From Aquipseudomonas alcaligenes MRY13-0052 (GTDB lineage Bacteria > Pseudomonadota > Gammaproteobacteria > Pseudomonadales > Pseudomonadaceae), in assembly GCA_000474255.1 (NCBI GenBank), contig BATO01000034.1, positions 1 to 56,759 of the forward strand: a DNA stretch of 56,759 nucleotides, given 5' to 3'. Below, piece by piece: positions 33,925-41,229 of the stretch. Within the stretch, counting starts at the first letter, position 1; each line of letters begins with the position of its first letter. The position numbers were made by a program, and so were the translations under genes. The notes beneath the pieces were generated by a model. The model was given only the letters and a program-made list of their open reading frames with translations, did no database searches and was not told where the DNA came from.

Positions 33925-36765
33925 TCACGCCGGCACCTCGCTACGGCGGATCTGTTCGAGGATGCTCGGGTCGTCGATCGCCCCGTCGTCCAGCAGCAGG
34001 AACAGCTTGCTGATGATCTCGCTGGTGCGTGCGTCGCTGTCGGCGAAGGGCAGGTAGAGGTCATCCGCTGGTTTGCCGGCGGGGACGATGCACAGGTAGT
34101 TGCCCGGCTCGATGTGGATGACCCCGCTGCCCAGGTGCAGCCGGTAGCGTGCGCGGCTGCCGGTGATGTGGGCGTGGTGGCCTTCGCAGCGCACGTTGGC
34201 CAGCCCCAGGTCGGCCACCAGCGCCTGCACCAGTTCGGCGCGGCGCTGGATGGTCTCGGCGCTGCCGGCGTGGCTGGCGGTCTCGCCGGTGAAGGCCACC
34301 GAGACGATCAGGTCGGCGTCGCGCAGGGTTTCGGAGAACAGCAGCGGCGGCACCTCCTCCAGCGGCAGGGCGGCGCGGTCGTGGACGAACTCCACCTCCC
34401 GCAGGGTGATGGCCTCGGTCAGGGGCAGGTAGCGCTGCGCATCGGGGAAGTTGAGGAAGGCGTACAGGCCCTGGCCCCAGTTGCGGAACACTTCCTCGCC
34501 ATCGTGGGTGGTCCAGCCCCGGGCCCGCAGCAGGCGCGCGGCCACGGCGCTGCGCAGCACATGGCCGGCGAAGCGCAGGGACTTCAGGCCGTTCTCCCGC
34601 TCGGCCGGGGTCAGCAGGTACAGCTCGCGGAACACCTGCTTGAACGGCTGCACCCGGCGCTGGGCCACCAGGGCCTGCTGCCAGGCGGAGAGCGCCCCGG
34701 CTTCGAACAGGTGCAGGGGGTGGGCGATCAGCAGCGGGCCGTCGATGGCACGGGCCGGTCCCACCAGGGGGCAGAGGGTGAAGGCGTCGCCGTCCAGCCA
34801 GCCCAGTTGGCCGTCACCGTCGCGCAGCACCAGGTGGTCCAGCAGCAGGCGCGCCGCCGGCATGCGCAGCAGCTGGCGCAGCTGCGTCAGCTCCAGGGCC
34901 TCGCCCCGCGCCATCATGGCTTCCAGGGTCAGGCGGAAGCGGCGGATCTGGTCCTTCATCCGGGCCTGCAGGGTCTTCAGCTCGGCCAGGCCTTCGTGCT
35001 TGCGCAGGGCGGCGGGTACCGACTTCAGGCGCTTGCCGCCCTTGCTGGCAACCATGACCGGGTTGAGGCCCTGCAACTCCAGCCACAGGTCGTAGCCGTC
35101 CAGGTGCAGGCGGTCCGGGGTCTGCTCGGCGATCTCCGCTTCCATCGCCCACTCCAGCCGGGTGGCGTCACCATAGCCGGCGGTGCGGGCGAGGTTCTCC
35201 AGGCCGGCCTGGATGGCGGCCTGGGAGTTGGCCTGGCGCTCGGCGCCGTAGCGTTCCACTTCGCGGTGATAACGCTTCAGGGCCAGGTAGCGCTCGCGGG
35301 TTTCGTCCGCGCCGCTGATGGGCAGCAGGCCGTAGGCGCGCAGGGCGGCCTGGGCGTGGCGCTGCAGCTTCTTCTCCAGGGCCTTGCGCTCCAGGCCACG
35401 GAAGGCGTCCAGCAGCAGGCGGGTGTTGGGGAAGGCCCAGGGCGTGCCGTCGAGGCTGGCCAGGTAGTCGGCCAGGTGCTCGGCGTCGGCCTGGTCCAGG
35501 GCGGCTTGCAGGGCGTCGCGGTCCACCACGCCCAGCTCCGGGTCGTCGCTGCTCTGCAGGTCTTCCACCAGTCGCCCGCTGTGGTCGACGGCCAGCGCCA
35601 GGTCGAGGTAGAGGCGTTGCAGGGGCTTCAGGTCGCTCCAGCCGAGGGCGTCCAGCACCGCTTCACTGGCCGCACCGCTGAAGGGCAGGGCGGTGAGCAG
35701 GCTGGCGCGGGGGAAGCCGGCAAGCTGCTTGGCCAGTTCGGCCTCGTCGTCCTTTTCCAGGTGACCGACGTCGAGCAGGGCGGTCAGTACCCGGCCCAGG
35801 TGGTTTTCGTAGTGTCTTTCGAGGGCGTCCGGCGCCAGGTCGAGGCGCGACAGTTCGCGCACGCCGGCCAGCAGCCAGTGTGCAGTGGAGGTTCCGGGCT
35901 CATCGATCAGGCTTCGCAACAGCGTGGCGCTGTCCGGCAGTTGGGCCAGCGCGTGATCGACGAACTCGGCGTTGAGCGCGTCGAGCCGTTGCTCGCCCGT
36001 GCTGTCGCCTTGGACGAGGGGCGGCAGCGTGCACAGGCTCTCGGCCCAGGTGTGCACCGCTCGCTCGTGCAGGGTCGCCTCCAGGCGGCCGGCCTCGGCC
36101 AGGCCCACGGCGAAGCGCCGGATGGCCTCCGTCGCCTTGCCTTGGTAGACCTCGGCGAGGCGCGGGTAGTCAGCGTTCTCGGCGGGGCTGGGGCGGTCCC
36201 ACCCGCCGCCGAGCAGCCACTGGGCGAAGTCCAGCCAGGCACCGTCGACGGGGTGCCCGGCGAGCAGCGCCAGGCAGTCTTCCAGGTTGGGCGTGACCCA
36301 GGCGCCGGTGGGGTAGTGCCAGTGGGCCTGGGCCTTGAAGCCGGGTTGCAGGGCGTAGTCGCTGTCTTCGAAGGCCTGGGTCAGCATGTGCCGCACACGC
36401 CGTTCCAGGGCCTGGAAGCCATAGGCGCCGGGGTGCGCCGTGACGCCCGCATGGCTGGCGATCTGGGCCAGGCGCTGGCGGGTGTAGAGGTGCTCGGTCT
36501 CGTCGTGGCCCCAGATGCGCGGGAAGACCAGGGCATCCACCAGGGCGGGCTGGCCGTCGGGGCCGGCTTCGGCGAGGAAGGCGTCGGCCAGGGCGAGGCC
36601 GTCGACCTCGTCCCAGAACGGGTGCTGGTAGCCGTCTTCGGCCAGCAGGGCGTCGCGCTCGGGCAGGGCATCCAGGGTGCGGTCGAGGAAGGCATCGAGC
36701 AGGGCGATGCGGGCCTGCTGGCGGGTGTCGGCTTGGTAATGCTGCATGGGGAGTCCGTTCGTCAT
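33925..36765 (-). CDS. DUF4132-type large protein
   Basis: A 946-residue protein, largely helical, whose C-terminal third matches the DUF4132/MolR-YehI group. Key segments are LRRFRLTLEAMMARGEAL-like and LPLTEAITLREVEFVHD, and the end with YRLHLGSGVIHIEPGNYLCIVP followed by LYLPFADSDARTSEIISKLFLLLDD. There is no signal peptide, TM helix or WGR domain. The ATG at 36765 is four bases after the stop of the diglycine protein gene; ATG 36747 is an alternative. Tight coupling implies joint function. The family has no firmly known biochemical activity, and no catalytic motif is evident to me. Confidence 0.8.
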   Translation of the reverse strand: MTNGLPMQHYQADTRQQARIALLDAFLDRTLDALPERDALLAEDGYQHPFWDEVDGLALADAFLAEAGPDGQPALVDALVFPRIWGHDETEHLYTRQRLAQIASHAGVTAHPGAYGFQALERRVRHMLTQAFEDSDYALQPGFKAQAHWHYPTGAWVTPNLEDCLALLAGHPVDGAWLDFAQWLLGGGWDRPSPAENADYPRLAEVYQGKATEAIRRFAVGLAEAGRLEATLHERAVHTWAESLCTLPPLVQGDSTGEQRLDALNAEFVDHALAQLPDSATLLRSLIDEPGTSTAHWLLAGVRELSRLDLAPDALERHYENHLGRVLTALLDVGHLEKDDEAELAKQLAGFPRASLLTALPFSGAASEAVLDALGWSDLKPLQRLYLDLALAVDHSGRLVEDLQSSDDPELGVVDRDALQAALDQADAEHLADYLASLDGTPWAFPNTRLLLDAFRGLERKALEKKLQRHAQAALRAYGLLPISGADETRERYLALKRYHREVERYGAERQANSQAAIQAGLENLARTAGYGDATRLEWAMEAEIAEQTPDRLHLDGYDLWLELQGLNPVMVASKGGKRLKSVPAALRKHEGLAELKTLQARMKDQIRRFRLTLEAMMARGEALELTQLRQLLRMPAARLLLDHLVLRDGDGQLGWLDGDAFTLCPLVGPARAIDGPLLIAHPLHLFEAGALSAWQQALVAQRRVQPFKQVFRELYLLTPAERENGLKSLRFAGHVLRSAVAARLLRARGWTTHDGEEVFRNWGQGLYAFLNFPDAQRYLPLTEAITLREVEFVHDRAALPLEEVPPLLFSETLRDADLIVSVAFTGETASHAGSAETIQRRAELVQALVADLGLANVRCEGHHAHITGSRARYRLHLGSGVIHIEPGNYLCIVPAGKPADDLYLPFADSDARTSEIISKLFLLLDDGAIDDPSILEQIRRSEVPA

Positions 36766-36769
36766 GGGC

Positions 36770-37213
36770 TTAACCACCCACCAGGGGGACCAGGCGCAGG
36801 AAGGTGAGCCGGGCCTGGGCGGGCAGGTCGAGGGAGTGGTCGAGGTCGTGGAGCATCTGGCCGTCGAGGAGGACGCGGTAGCGGCGCTGGCGGAAGCCGT
36901 CCAGGGCGCGCTGCACCTCGGCTTCGGCGTCGATCCGTGGGGCGCCGGGCACCTGGGTGCGCAGCTTGATGGCGCCCCGGGCGGACTGGTGGCGGATGTC
37001 TTCTTCGCTGAGGTAGCCGGGGCCGCTGCTGGCCTGCAGGCGGTCCAGCCAGCGCTCGGTGGTCTGTTCGGCCACGACATGCAGCACCACCCGGCGGATC
37101 AGCTCGCCCAGGGTGAGCCGGGAAGCGTCCAGGTGCAGGTTCAGGTCCGGGGTGAGGGCCTCATTGCGGGCCCCGCGCAGGACCAGGCTTTCGACGTGGA
37201 GCTCGGTGCTCAT
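36770..37213 (-). CDS. Candidate ubiquitin-like beta-grasp protein with C-terminal Gly-Gly
   Basis: A 147-residue protein I do not recognise as a named family. Its N-terminus reads as beta hairpin (about 4-13 and 24-30) then helix (TLGELIRRVVLHVVAEQ, 34-50). Its C-terminus reads as strand (YRVLLDG, 112-118), a turn region, strand (LTFLRLV, 136-142) and the exact terminus Val-Gly-Gly. Residues 118-147 align without gaps to the last 30 residues of ubiquitin with 9 identities by eye, including both glycines. About 60 residues are inserted between helix and strand. GGGAG precedes the ATG. The DUF4132 gene follows after four bases. No E1, E2 or JAB-type gene is nearby, so conjugation is unproven. 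Confidence 0.68.
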   Translation of the reverse strand: MSTELHVESLVLRGARNEALTPDLNLHLDASRLTLGELIRRVVLHVVAEQTTERWLDRLQASSGPGYLSEEDIRHQSARGAIKLRTQVPGAPRIDAEAEVQRALDGFRQRRYRVLLDGQMLHDLDHSLDLPAQARLTFLRLVPLVGG

Positions 37214-37303
37214 GCTGGCTCTCCCGGCCGGCGGTTCAGGTGGGAGAGCGTAGCGCCGGCGCGGTTGGCGGAGAAGCCCGGCCGCCACCGTCCGTGAGGG
37301 CCG

Positions 37304-38098
37304 TCACGGCGTCTTGCGGCCGCTCATGTGGCGCAGGTAGGCGACCAGCTGTTCCAGCTGCGCGTCGTCGATCACCGCGGCGGGGAAGGCGGGCATGCGC
37401 CCTTGCGGCCAGCGACGCATGGCCTGCGGGTCGCGGATGTAGCGCTGGAGGAAGCCTTCGGCGAAGTATTCGGTGGGGTTGTAGGGCAGGTTGAGGTCGG
37501 GGCCGAACTGGGCGTCGCCGGCACCGTTGAGGCGGTGGCAGGCCAGGCAGTTCTTCTGGAACTGGGCGAAGCCGGCCTGGATGTCGGCGCTTGCATCGCT
37601 CGCCGGCAGCAGCGCGGGGAAGCGCTCGACGACCGCAGCCAGGTAGCGCAACTTCGCCACCTGGAAGGGCCACTGTTCCGGGCCTATGCCGCCAGCCTGC
37701 GGGTCCGTCCACACCAGGTAGAAGGGCCCGGCGCTGGGCTTGCCCTTGGCCAGTGGCGGCCAGGGCTTGCCCGGGTCTTCTACCGCCAGCCAGGCCCGGG
37801 CGCCCTCCTTGGCGAGCAGGGGCGTGGCGGGCAATTCGGCGGCGAACCCGTCCAGCGCCACGGCCTGCAGGTGCTGGCCGGGTTCGACCCCATCCAGCAA
37901 CGCTGCCAGGGGCAGGGCGCGGTAATGCATGGTGCGCTTGTAGGCGACGTCGGCGGGTACCTCGATATCCCGCGCCTGGGGGTGGGCCAGCAGCCTGGCG
38001 CTGTCCCAGCGCTGCGTGCCGCCGGGCAATTCGAGCAGCAGCTCGGCGGCGTGCAGGGTAGGGGTCAGCAACAGCAGGCAGAACAGCAGGTGGCGCAT
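37304..38098 (-). CDS. Periplasmic cytochrome c with N-terminal molybdopterin-like domain
   Basis: A 264-residue secreted protein. The signal peptide is LLFCLLLLTPTLHAAE (cleavage near residue 18). Residues 20-160 resemble the cofactor-less oxidoreductase molybdopterin-binding-like fold (RWDSARLLAHPQA, then YRALPLAALLDGVEPG). Residues 175-264 form a class I cytochrome c domain with haem motif CLACH and the distal Met in GRMPAFPAAVIDD. The ATG overlaps the rhodanese stop by four bases. An electron-transfer role linked to sulfur metabolism is plausible from the pairing, but is inference. Confidence 0.85.
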   Translation of the reverse strand: MRHLLFCLLLLTPTLHAAELLLELPGGTQRWDSARLLAHPQARDIEVPADVAYKRTMHYRALPLAALLDGVEPGQHLQAVALDGFAAELPATPLLAKEGARAWLAVEDPGKPWPPLAKGKPSAGPFYLVWTDPQAGGIGPEQWPFQVAKLRYLAAVVERFPALLPASDASADIQAGFAQFQKNCLACHRLNGAGDAQFGPDLNLPYNPTEYFAEGFLQRYIRDPQAMRRWPQGRMPAFPAAVIDDAQLEQLVAYLRHMSGRKTP

Positions 38099-38454
38099 CA
38101 GGGTGTGTCCAGAATCGGCTTGAGGGTGGTGTAGCCGCCGGCATTCTGCACATTGGTGTAGCCCCTGGCACGCAGATCGTCCTGGGCGATGCCGGAGCGG
38201 CGACCGCTTCGACAGTAGAGGACGATAGGGGTGTGTTTGTCCGGTGCCAGTTCCGCGATTTTCGTACCAATGTCTTCGAAGCCGATGTAACGGGCACCGG
38301 GCAAGGCTCCTGCCTCGATTTCTTCCGGCGTACGCACGTCGATCAGCACAGCGCCCGGTTGCTTCAGTGCTTCCAGCGCCGCTGCCTGGTCGACATCGGC
38401 GGCGAGTGCGGGAAGGCTGAGGGAAAGGGCCAGTGTGGCGAGCATCTTGCGCAT
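38098..38454 (-). CDS. Periplasmic rhodanese-like protein
   Basis: A 118-residue single rhodanese domain with a signal peptide (LATLALSLSLPALAAD, cleavage near residue 19). The active-site loop is VLYCRSGRRS with Cys near residue 79, the six-residue loop size of sulfurtransferases rather than Cdc25-like phosphatases. CH2A-like VLIDVRTPEE is near residue 36. An AGGGAG site seven bases before the ATG fixes the start. It is the first gene of a pair with the cytochrome c gene, suggesting periplasmic sulfur transfer coupled to electron transport. Confidence 0.9.
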   Translation of the reverse strand: MRKMLATLALSLSLPALAADVDQAAALEALKQPGAVLIDVRTPEEIEAGALPGARYIGFEDIGTKIAELAPDKHTPIVLYCRSGRRSGIAQDDLRARGYTNVQNAGGYTTLKPILDTP

Positions 38455-38574
38455 GGTGTAACTCCCTGAAAAACAAGAACCCTTGGACCCTAGCACAATT
38501 GCCGGAGGTCATCGCCAGCCGTTAGGATCGGGCCTTTCCGTCATTCCACGCCCCTCCGGGCTAAGGAGCGGGCC

Positions 38575-39462
38575 ATGCTGGCCGCGCTGTTCGCCGTCAT
38601 GGCGCCGATCCTCATCACTGCTGGCATCGGCTATGCCTGGGCACGCTCCGGGCAGAATTACCCAACAGACTTTATCGCTCGTCTGGTTCTTAACGTGGGC
38701 ACGCCGAGCCTGGTGCTTTCCACCCTCAGCCAGGCGGAAATCGACAAGCACGCCTTCGGCCAGATCGCCATCGCCTGCCTGCTCACCACCCTGGTGATGG
38801 GTGTGATCGGTCTGGGCCTGAGCCGGGCCATGAAACAGGACTGGCGCGTGCTGGTGCCGGCCTTCCTGTTCCCCAATTCCGGGAACATGGGCCTGCCGGT
38901 GGCGCTCTACGCGTTCGGCGAGCCGGGCCTGGCCCTGGCGGTGGGCTTCTTCCTGGCCCTGGCGGTGGTGCAGTTCAGCCTGGGGCTGCTGCTCTCGGGC
39001 AGCGAGCGTTCGGTGAAGAAGCTGTTCATCAACCCCATCGTCATCAGCCTGGCCCTGGCCATTCCGCTGATCCTCTTCGACCTGACACTGCCGCGCTGGC
39101 TGGCCAACACCATTGAGCTGCTGGGCGGCATGACCATCCCGCTGATGCTGCTGACCCTGGGCGTGTCCCTCGCCAGCATCCGCGTCGGCCACCTGGGCAG
39201 CGGCTTGCTGCAGGGGGCGTTGCGCATCCTCTTCGGTGCGGGCGTGGGCTGGGGAGTGGGCCTGGCACTGCAGCTGGAGCCGCTGACCCTGGGCGTGCTG
39301 GTGATGCAGTCGGCGATGCCGGTGGCGGTGTTCAACTACCTGCTGGCGGTGCGCGCCGGGCGTTCGCCGGAGCAGGTGGCGAGCCTGGTGATGTGTTCGA
39401 CGCTGTTGTCGTTCGTGACCATTCCGCTGCTGCTGGCCTGGTGGCTACCTGCGCTGCGTTGA
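38575..39462 (+). CDS. AEC family transporter
   Basis: A 295-residue auxin-efflux-carrier superfamily protein with about ten hydrophobic helices in two inverted repeats. The family block FPNSGNMGLPVALYAFGEPGL near residue 101 and the second-half MTIPLMLLTLGVSLASI near residue 184 are well conserved. An AAGGAG site precedes the ATG. Bacterial AEC proteins export or import malate, malonate and similar acids; the substrate here is unknown. It is divergent from the rhodanese-cytochrome pair and appears monocistronic. Confidence 0.9.
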   Translation: MLAALFAVMAPILITAGIGYAWARSGQNYPTDFIARLVLNVGTPSLVLSTLSQAEIDKHAFGQIAIACLLTTLVMGVIGLGLSRAMKQDWRVLVPAFLFPNSGNMGLPVALYAFGEPGLALAVGFFLALAVVQFSLGLLLSGSERSVKKLFINPIVISLALAIPLILFDLTLPRWLANTIELLGGMTIPLMLLTLGVSLASIRVGHLGSGLLQGALRILFGAGVGWGVGLALQLEPLTLGVLVMQSAMPVAVFNYLLAVRAGRSPEQVASLVMCSTLLSFVTIPLLLAWWLPALR

Positions 39463-40008
39463 CCGCAGGGCGCGGTGCGCAGCACAGGACGATGCCCGCG
39501 TTGTCAGCTGACCAGCCGGGTCAGGTTGGGGAGGATGAGGATGACGGTGGTGGCGAAGACGATGAGGCTCGCTTGCCGCATTTTCGGCTGTTTGAACATA
39601 GCCTTGTGCCTTTGTTTTTGTTGGAGGCGCCATGCGTCGGGCGTGAACGGCCTGCCGGTCGGCGTGGCCGCCTCCTTGGCGGTGGGTGGAAAAAGCCGCC
39701 CCGGCAAAACCCGGCAGCGACCTCTGACAACCTCAACTCTAGGGGCCGGTTCCCCGGCCCTTTAGAACGCTTGGGATCAACAGCCCGCTGCTTAGAACGT
39801 CGTTCGCAGGTCGCCCCGGGCCTGTGGATGGCAACCCTTGAGCCAGACACATCGCGTTGACCTGGGAGTCAGGTGACCGTTCGTCTGAGCGCAGAAGTCA
39901 ATGGCGCTGAGCAGTTCGGTCATTGAGTGCGGCCCGCGTGCCGCTAAGGTAAGCCCACAGCGGTCGGCCCCTGGCTGGCCCCTCTGCCTAACGACAAGAG
40001 AGAACCCC
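39463..40008. other. Intergenic region upstream of the beta-oxidation operon
   Basis: In 546 bases the only possible gene is the 31-codon ORF at 39504-39599. A small palindrome GAACG-T-CGTTC lies at 39795-39805. The promoter of the thiolase gene should be in the last 200 bases, but I could not assign it with confidence. Confidence 0.5.
39504..39599 (-). CDS. Possible 31-residue membrane peptide
   Basis: The ORF runs from ATG at 39599 to TGA. The product has a basic start (MFKQPKMRQ) and one hydrophobic helix (ASLIVFATTVILILPNL) before TRLVS, the pattern of real single-pass small proteins. The ribosome site is weak (an AAGG just upstream). It is antisense to nothing and lies in an otherwise gene-free stretch. 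Family unknown; it is reported because its amino-acid composition is not that of random high-GC reading frames. Confidence 0.4.
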   Translation of the reverse strand: MFKQPKMRQASLIVFATTVILILPNLTRLVS

Positions 40009-41214
40009 ATGACCGAAGCATATATCTACGACGCGGTGCGCACGCCCCGCGGCAAGGGCAAGAAGGACGGCGCGCTGCACAGCGTCAAGCCGGTCAACCT
40101 GATCGCCGGCCTGCTCAAGGCCCTGGAAGCGCGCAACAAGCTGGATACCAGCCAGGTCGACGATATCGTGCTCGGTTGCGTGACCCCGGTGGGCGACCAG
40201 GGCGCCGACATCGCCAAGACCGCCGCGCTGGTGGCCGACTGGGACGAGACCGTCTCCGGCCAGCAGATCAACCGCTTCTGCGCCTCGGGCCTGGAAGCCA
40301 TCAACCTCGCCGCGATGAAGGTGCGCTCCGGCTTCGAAGACCTGGTGGTGGCCGGTGGCGTGGAATCCATGTCGCGCATCCCCATGGGCTCCGACGGCGG
40401 TGCCTGGGCCATGGACCCGGAAACCAACCTGCACACCAACTTCGTGCCCCAGGGCATCGGTGCCGACCTGATCGCCACCCTCGAAGGCTTCAGCCGCCAG
40501 GACGTCGACGCCTTCGCCCTGCGCTCCCAGCAGAAGGCCGCCCGCGCCAGCGCCGACGGCTCGTTCAAGAAATCCCTGGTGCCGGTCACCGACCAGAACG
40601 GCATCGTGCTGCTGGACCATGACGAGTTCATCCGTGGCGAATCCACCCTCGAAGGCCTCGGCGCGCTGAAGCCGAGCTTCGAGATGATGGGCCAGATGGG
40701 CTTCGACGCCACCGCCCTGCGCAAGTACAGCCATGTCGAGCGCATCGAGCACGTGCACACCCCGGGCAACAGCTCCGGCATCGTCGACGGCGCCGCCGCC
40801 ATGCTCATCGGCTCCGCTGCCAAGGGCAAGGAGCTGGGCCTCAAGCCCCGCGCGCGCATCGTCGCCACCGCGGTGACCAGCACCGACCCGACCATCATGC
40901 TCACCGGCCCGGCGCCGGCCACCCGCAAGGCCCTGGCCAAGGCCGGCCTGGCGGTGGGCGACATCGACCTGTTCGAAGTCAACGAAGCCTTCGCCTCGGT
41001 GGTGATGAAGTTCATGAAGGACATGGGCGTGCCGGAGGAGAAGGTCAACGTCAATGGCGGCTCCATCGCCATGGGCCACCCCCTGGGCGCCACCGGTTGC
41101 GCCATCCTCGGCACCCTGCTCGACGAGCTGGAGAAGCGTCAGCTGCGCTATGGCCTGGCCACCCTCTGCGTGGGCGGCGGTATGGGTATTGCCACGATCA
41201 TTGAGCGCGTTTGA
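40009..41214 (+). CDS. Acetyl-CoA C-acyltransferase (FadA-type thiolase)
   Basis: A 401-residue thiolase for the last step of fatty-acid beta-oxidation, cleaving 3-ketoacyl-CoA. The nucleophile is in [14 protein letters not shown] near residue 90. [23 protein letters not shown] and CVGGGMG supply the Asn-His and second Cys of the active site. The ATG follows AAGAGAG. The 3-hydroxyacyl-CoA dehydrogenase gene starts 15 bases later, so they form a two-gene operon in FadA-then-FadB/J order, as I recall for PA1736-PA1737. Confidence 0.93.
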   Translation: MTEAYIYDAVRTPRGKGKKDGALHSVKPVNLIAGLLKALEARNKLDTSQVDDIVLGCVTPVGDQGADIAKTAALVADWDETVSGQQINRFCASGLEAINLAAMKVRSGFEDLVVAGGVESMSRIPMGSDGGAWAMDPETNLHTNFVPQGIGADLIATLEGFSRQDVDAFALRSQQKAARASADGSFKKSLVPVTDQNGIVLLDHDEFIRGESTLEGLGALKPSFEMMGQMGFDATALRKYSHVERIEHVHTPGNSSGIVDGAAAMLIGSAAKGKELGLKPRARIVATAVTSTDPTIMLTGPAPATRKALAKAGLAVGDIDLFEVNEAFASVVMKFMKDMGVPEEKVNVNGGSIAMGHPLGATGCAILGTLLDELEKRQLRYGLATLCVGGGMGIATIIERV

Positions 41215-41229
41215 GGCCGGAGAATAAAA

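Noticed and set aside
33775-36807. Open frame of 1010 codons on the plus strand opposite the DUF4132 gene
   Set aside because: It is Gln/Gly/Val/Ala-rich without motifs, a mirror of the high-GC coding strand. The minus-strand protein has the DUF4132 C-terminal signature and an operon partner.
29693-37213. A complete ubiquitin-conjugation operon (E1, E2, JAB)
   Set aside because: I looked for ThiF-like ATPase, E2-like and JAMM motifs in all genes here and saw none. Only a possible tag protein is present.
39795-39805. GAACG-T-CGTTC as a fatty-acid regulator (PsrA/FadR-like) site
   Set aside because: It is short and does not match the sites I know for those regulators; it lies 200 bases from the thiolase start.
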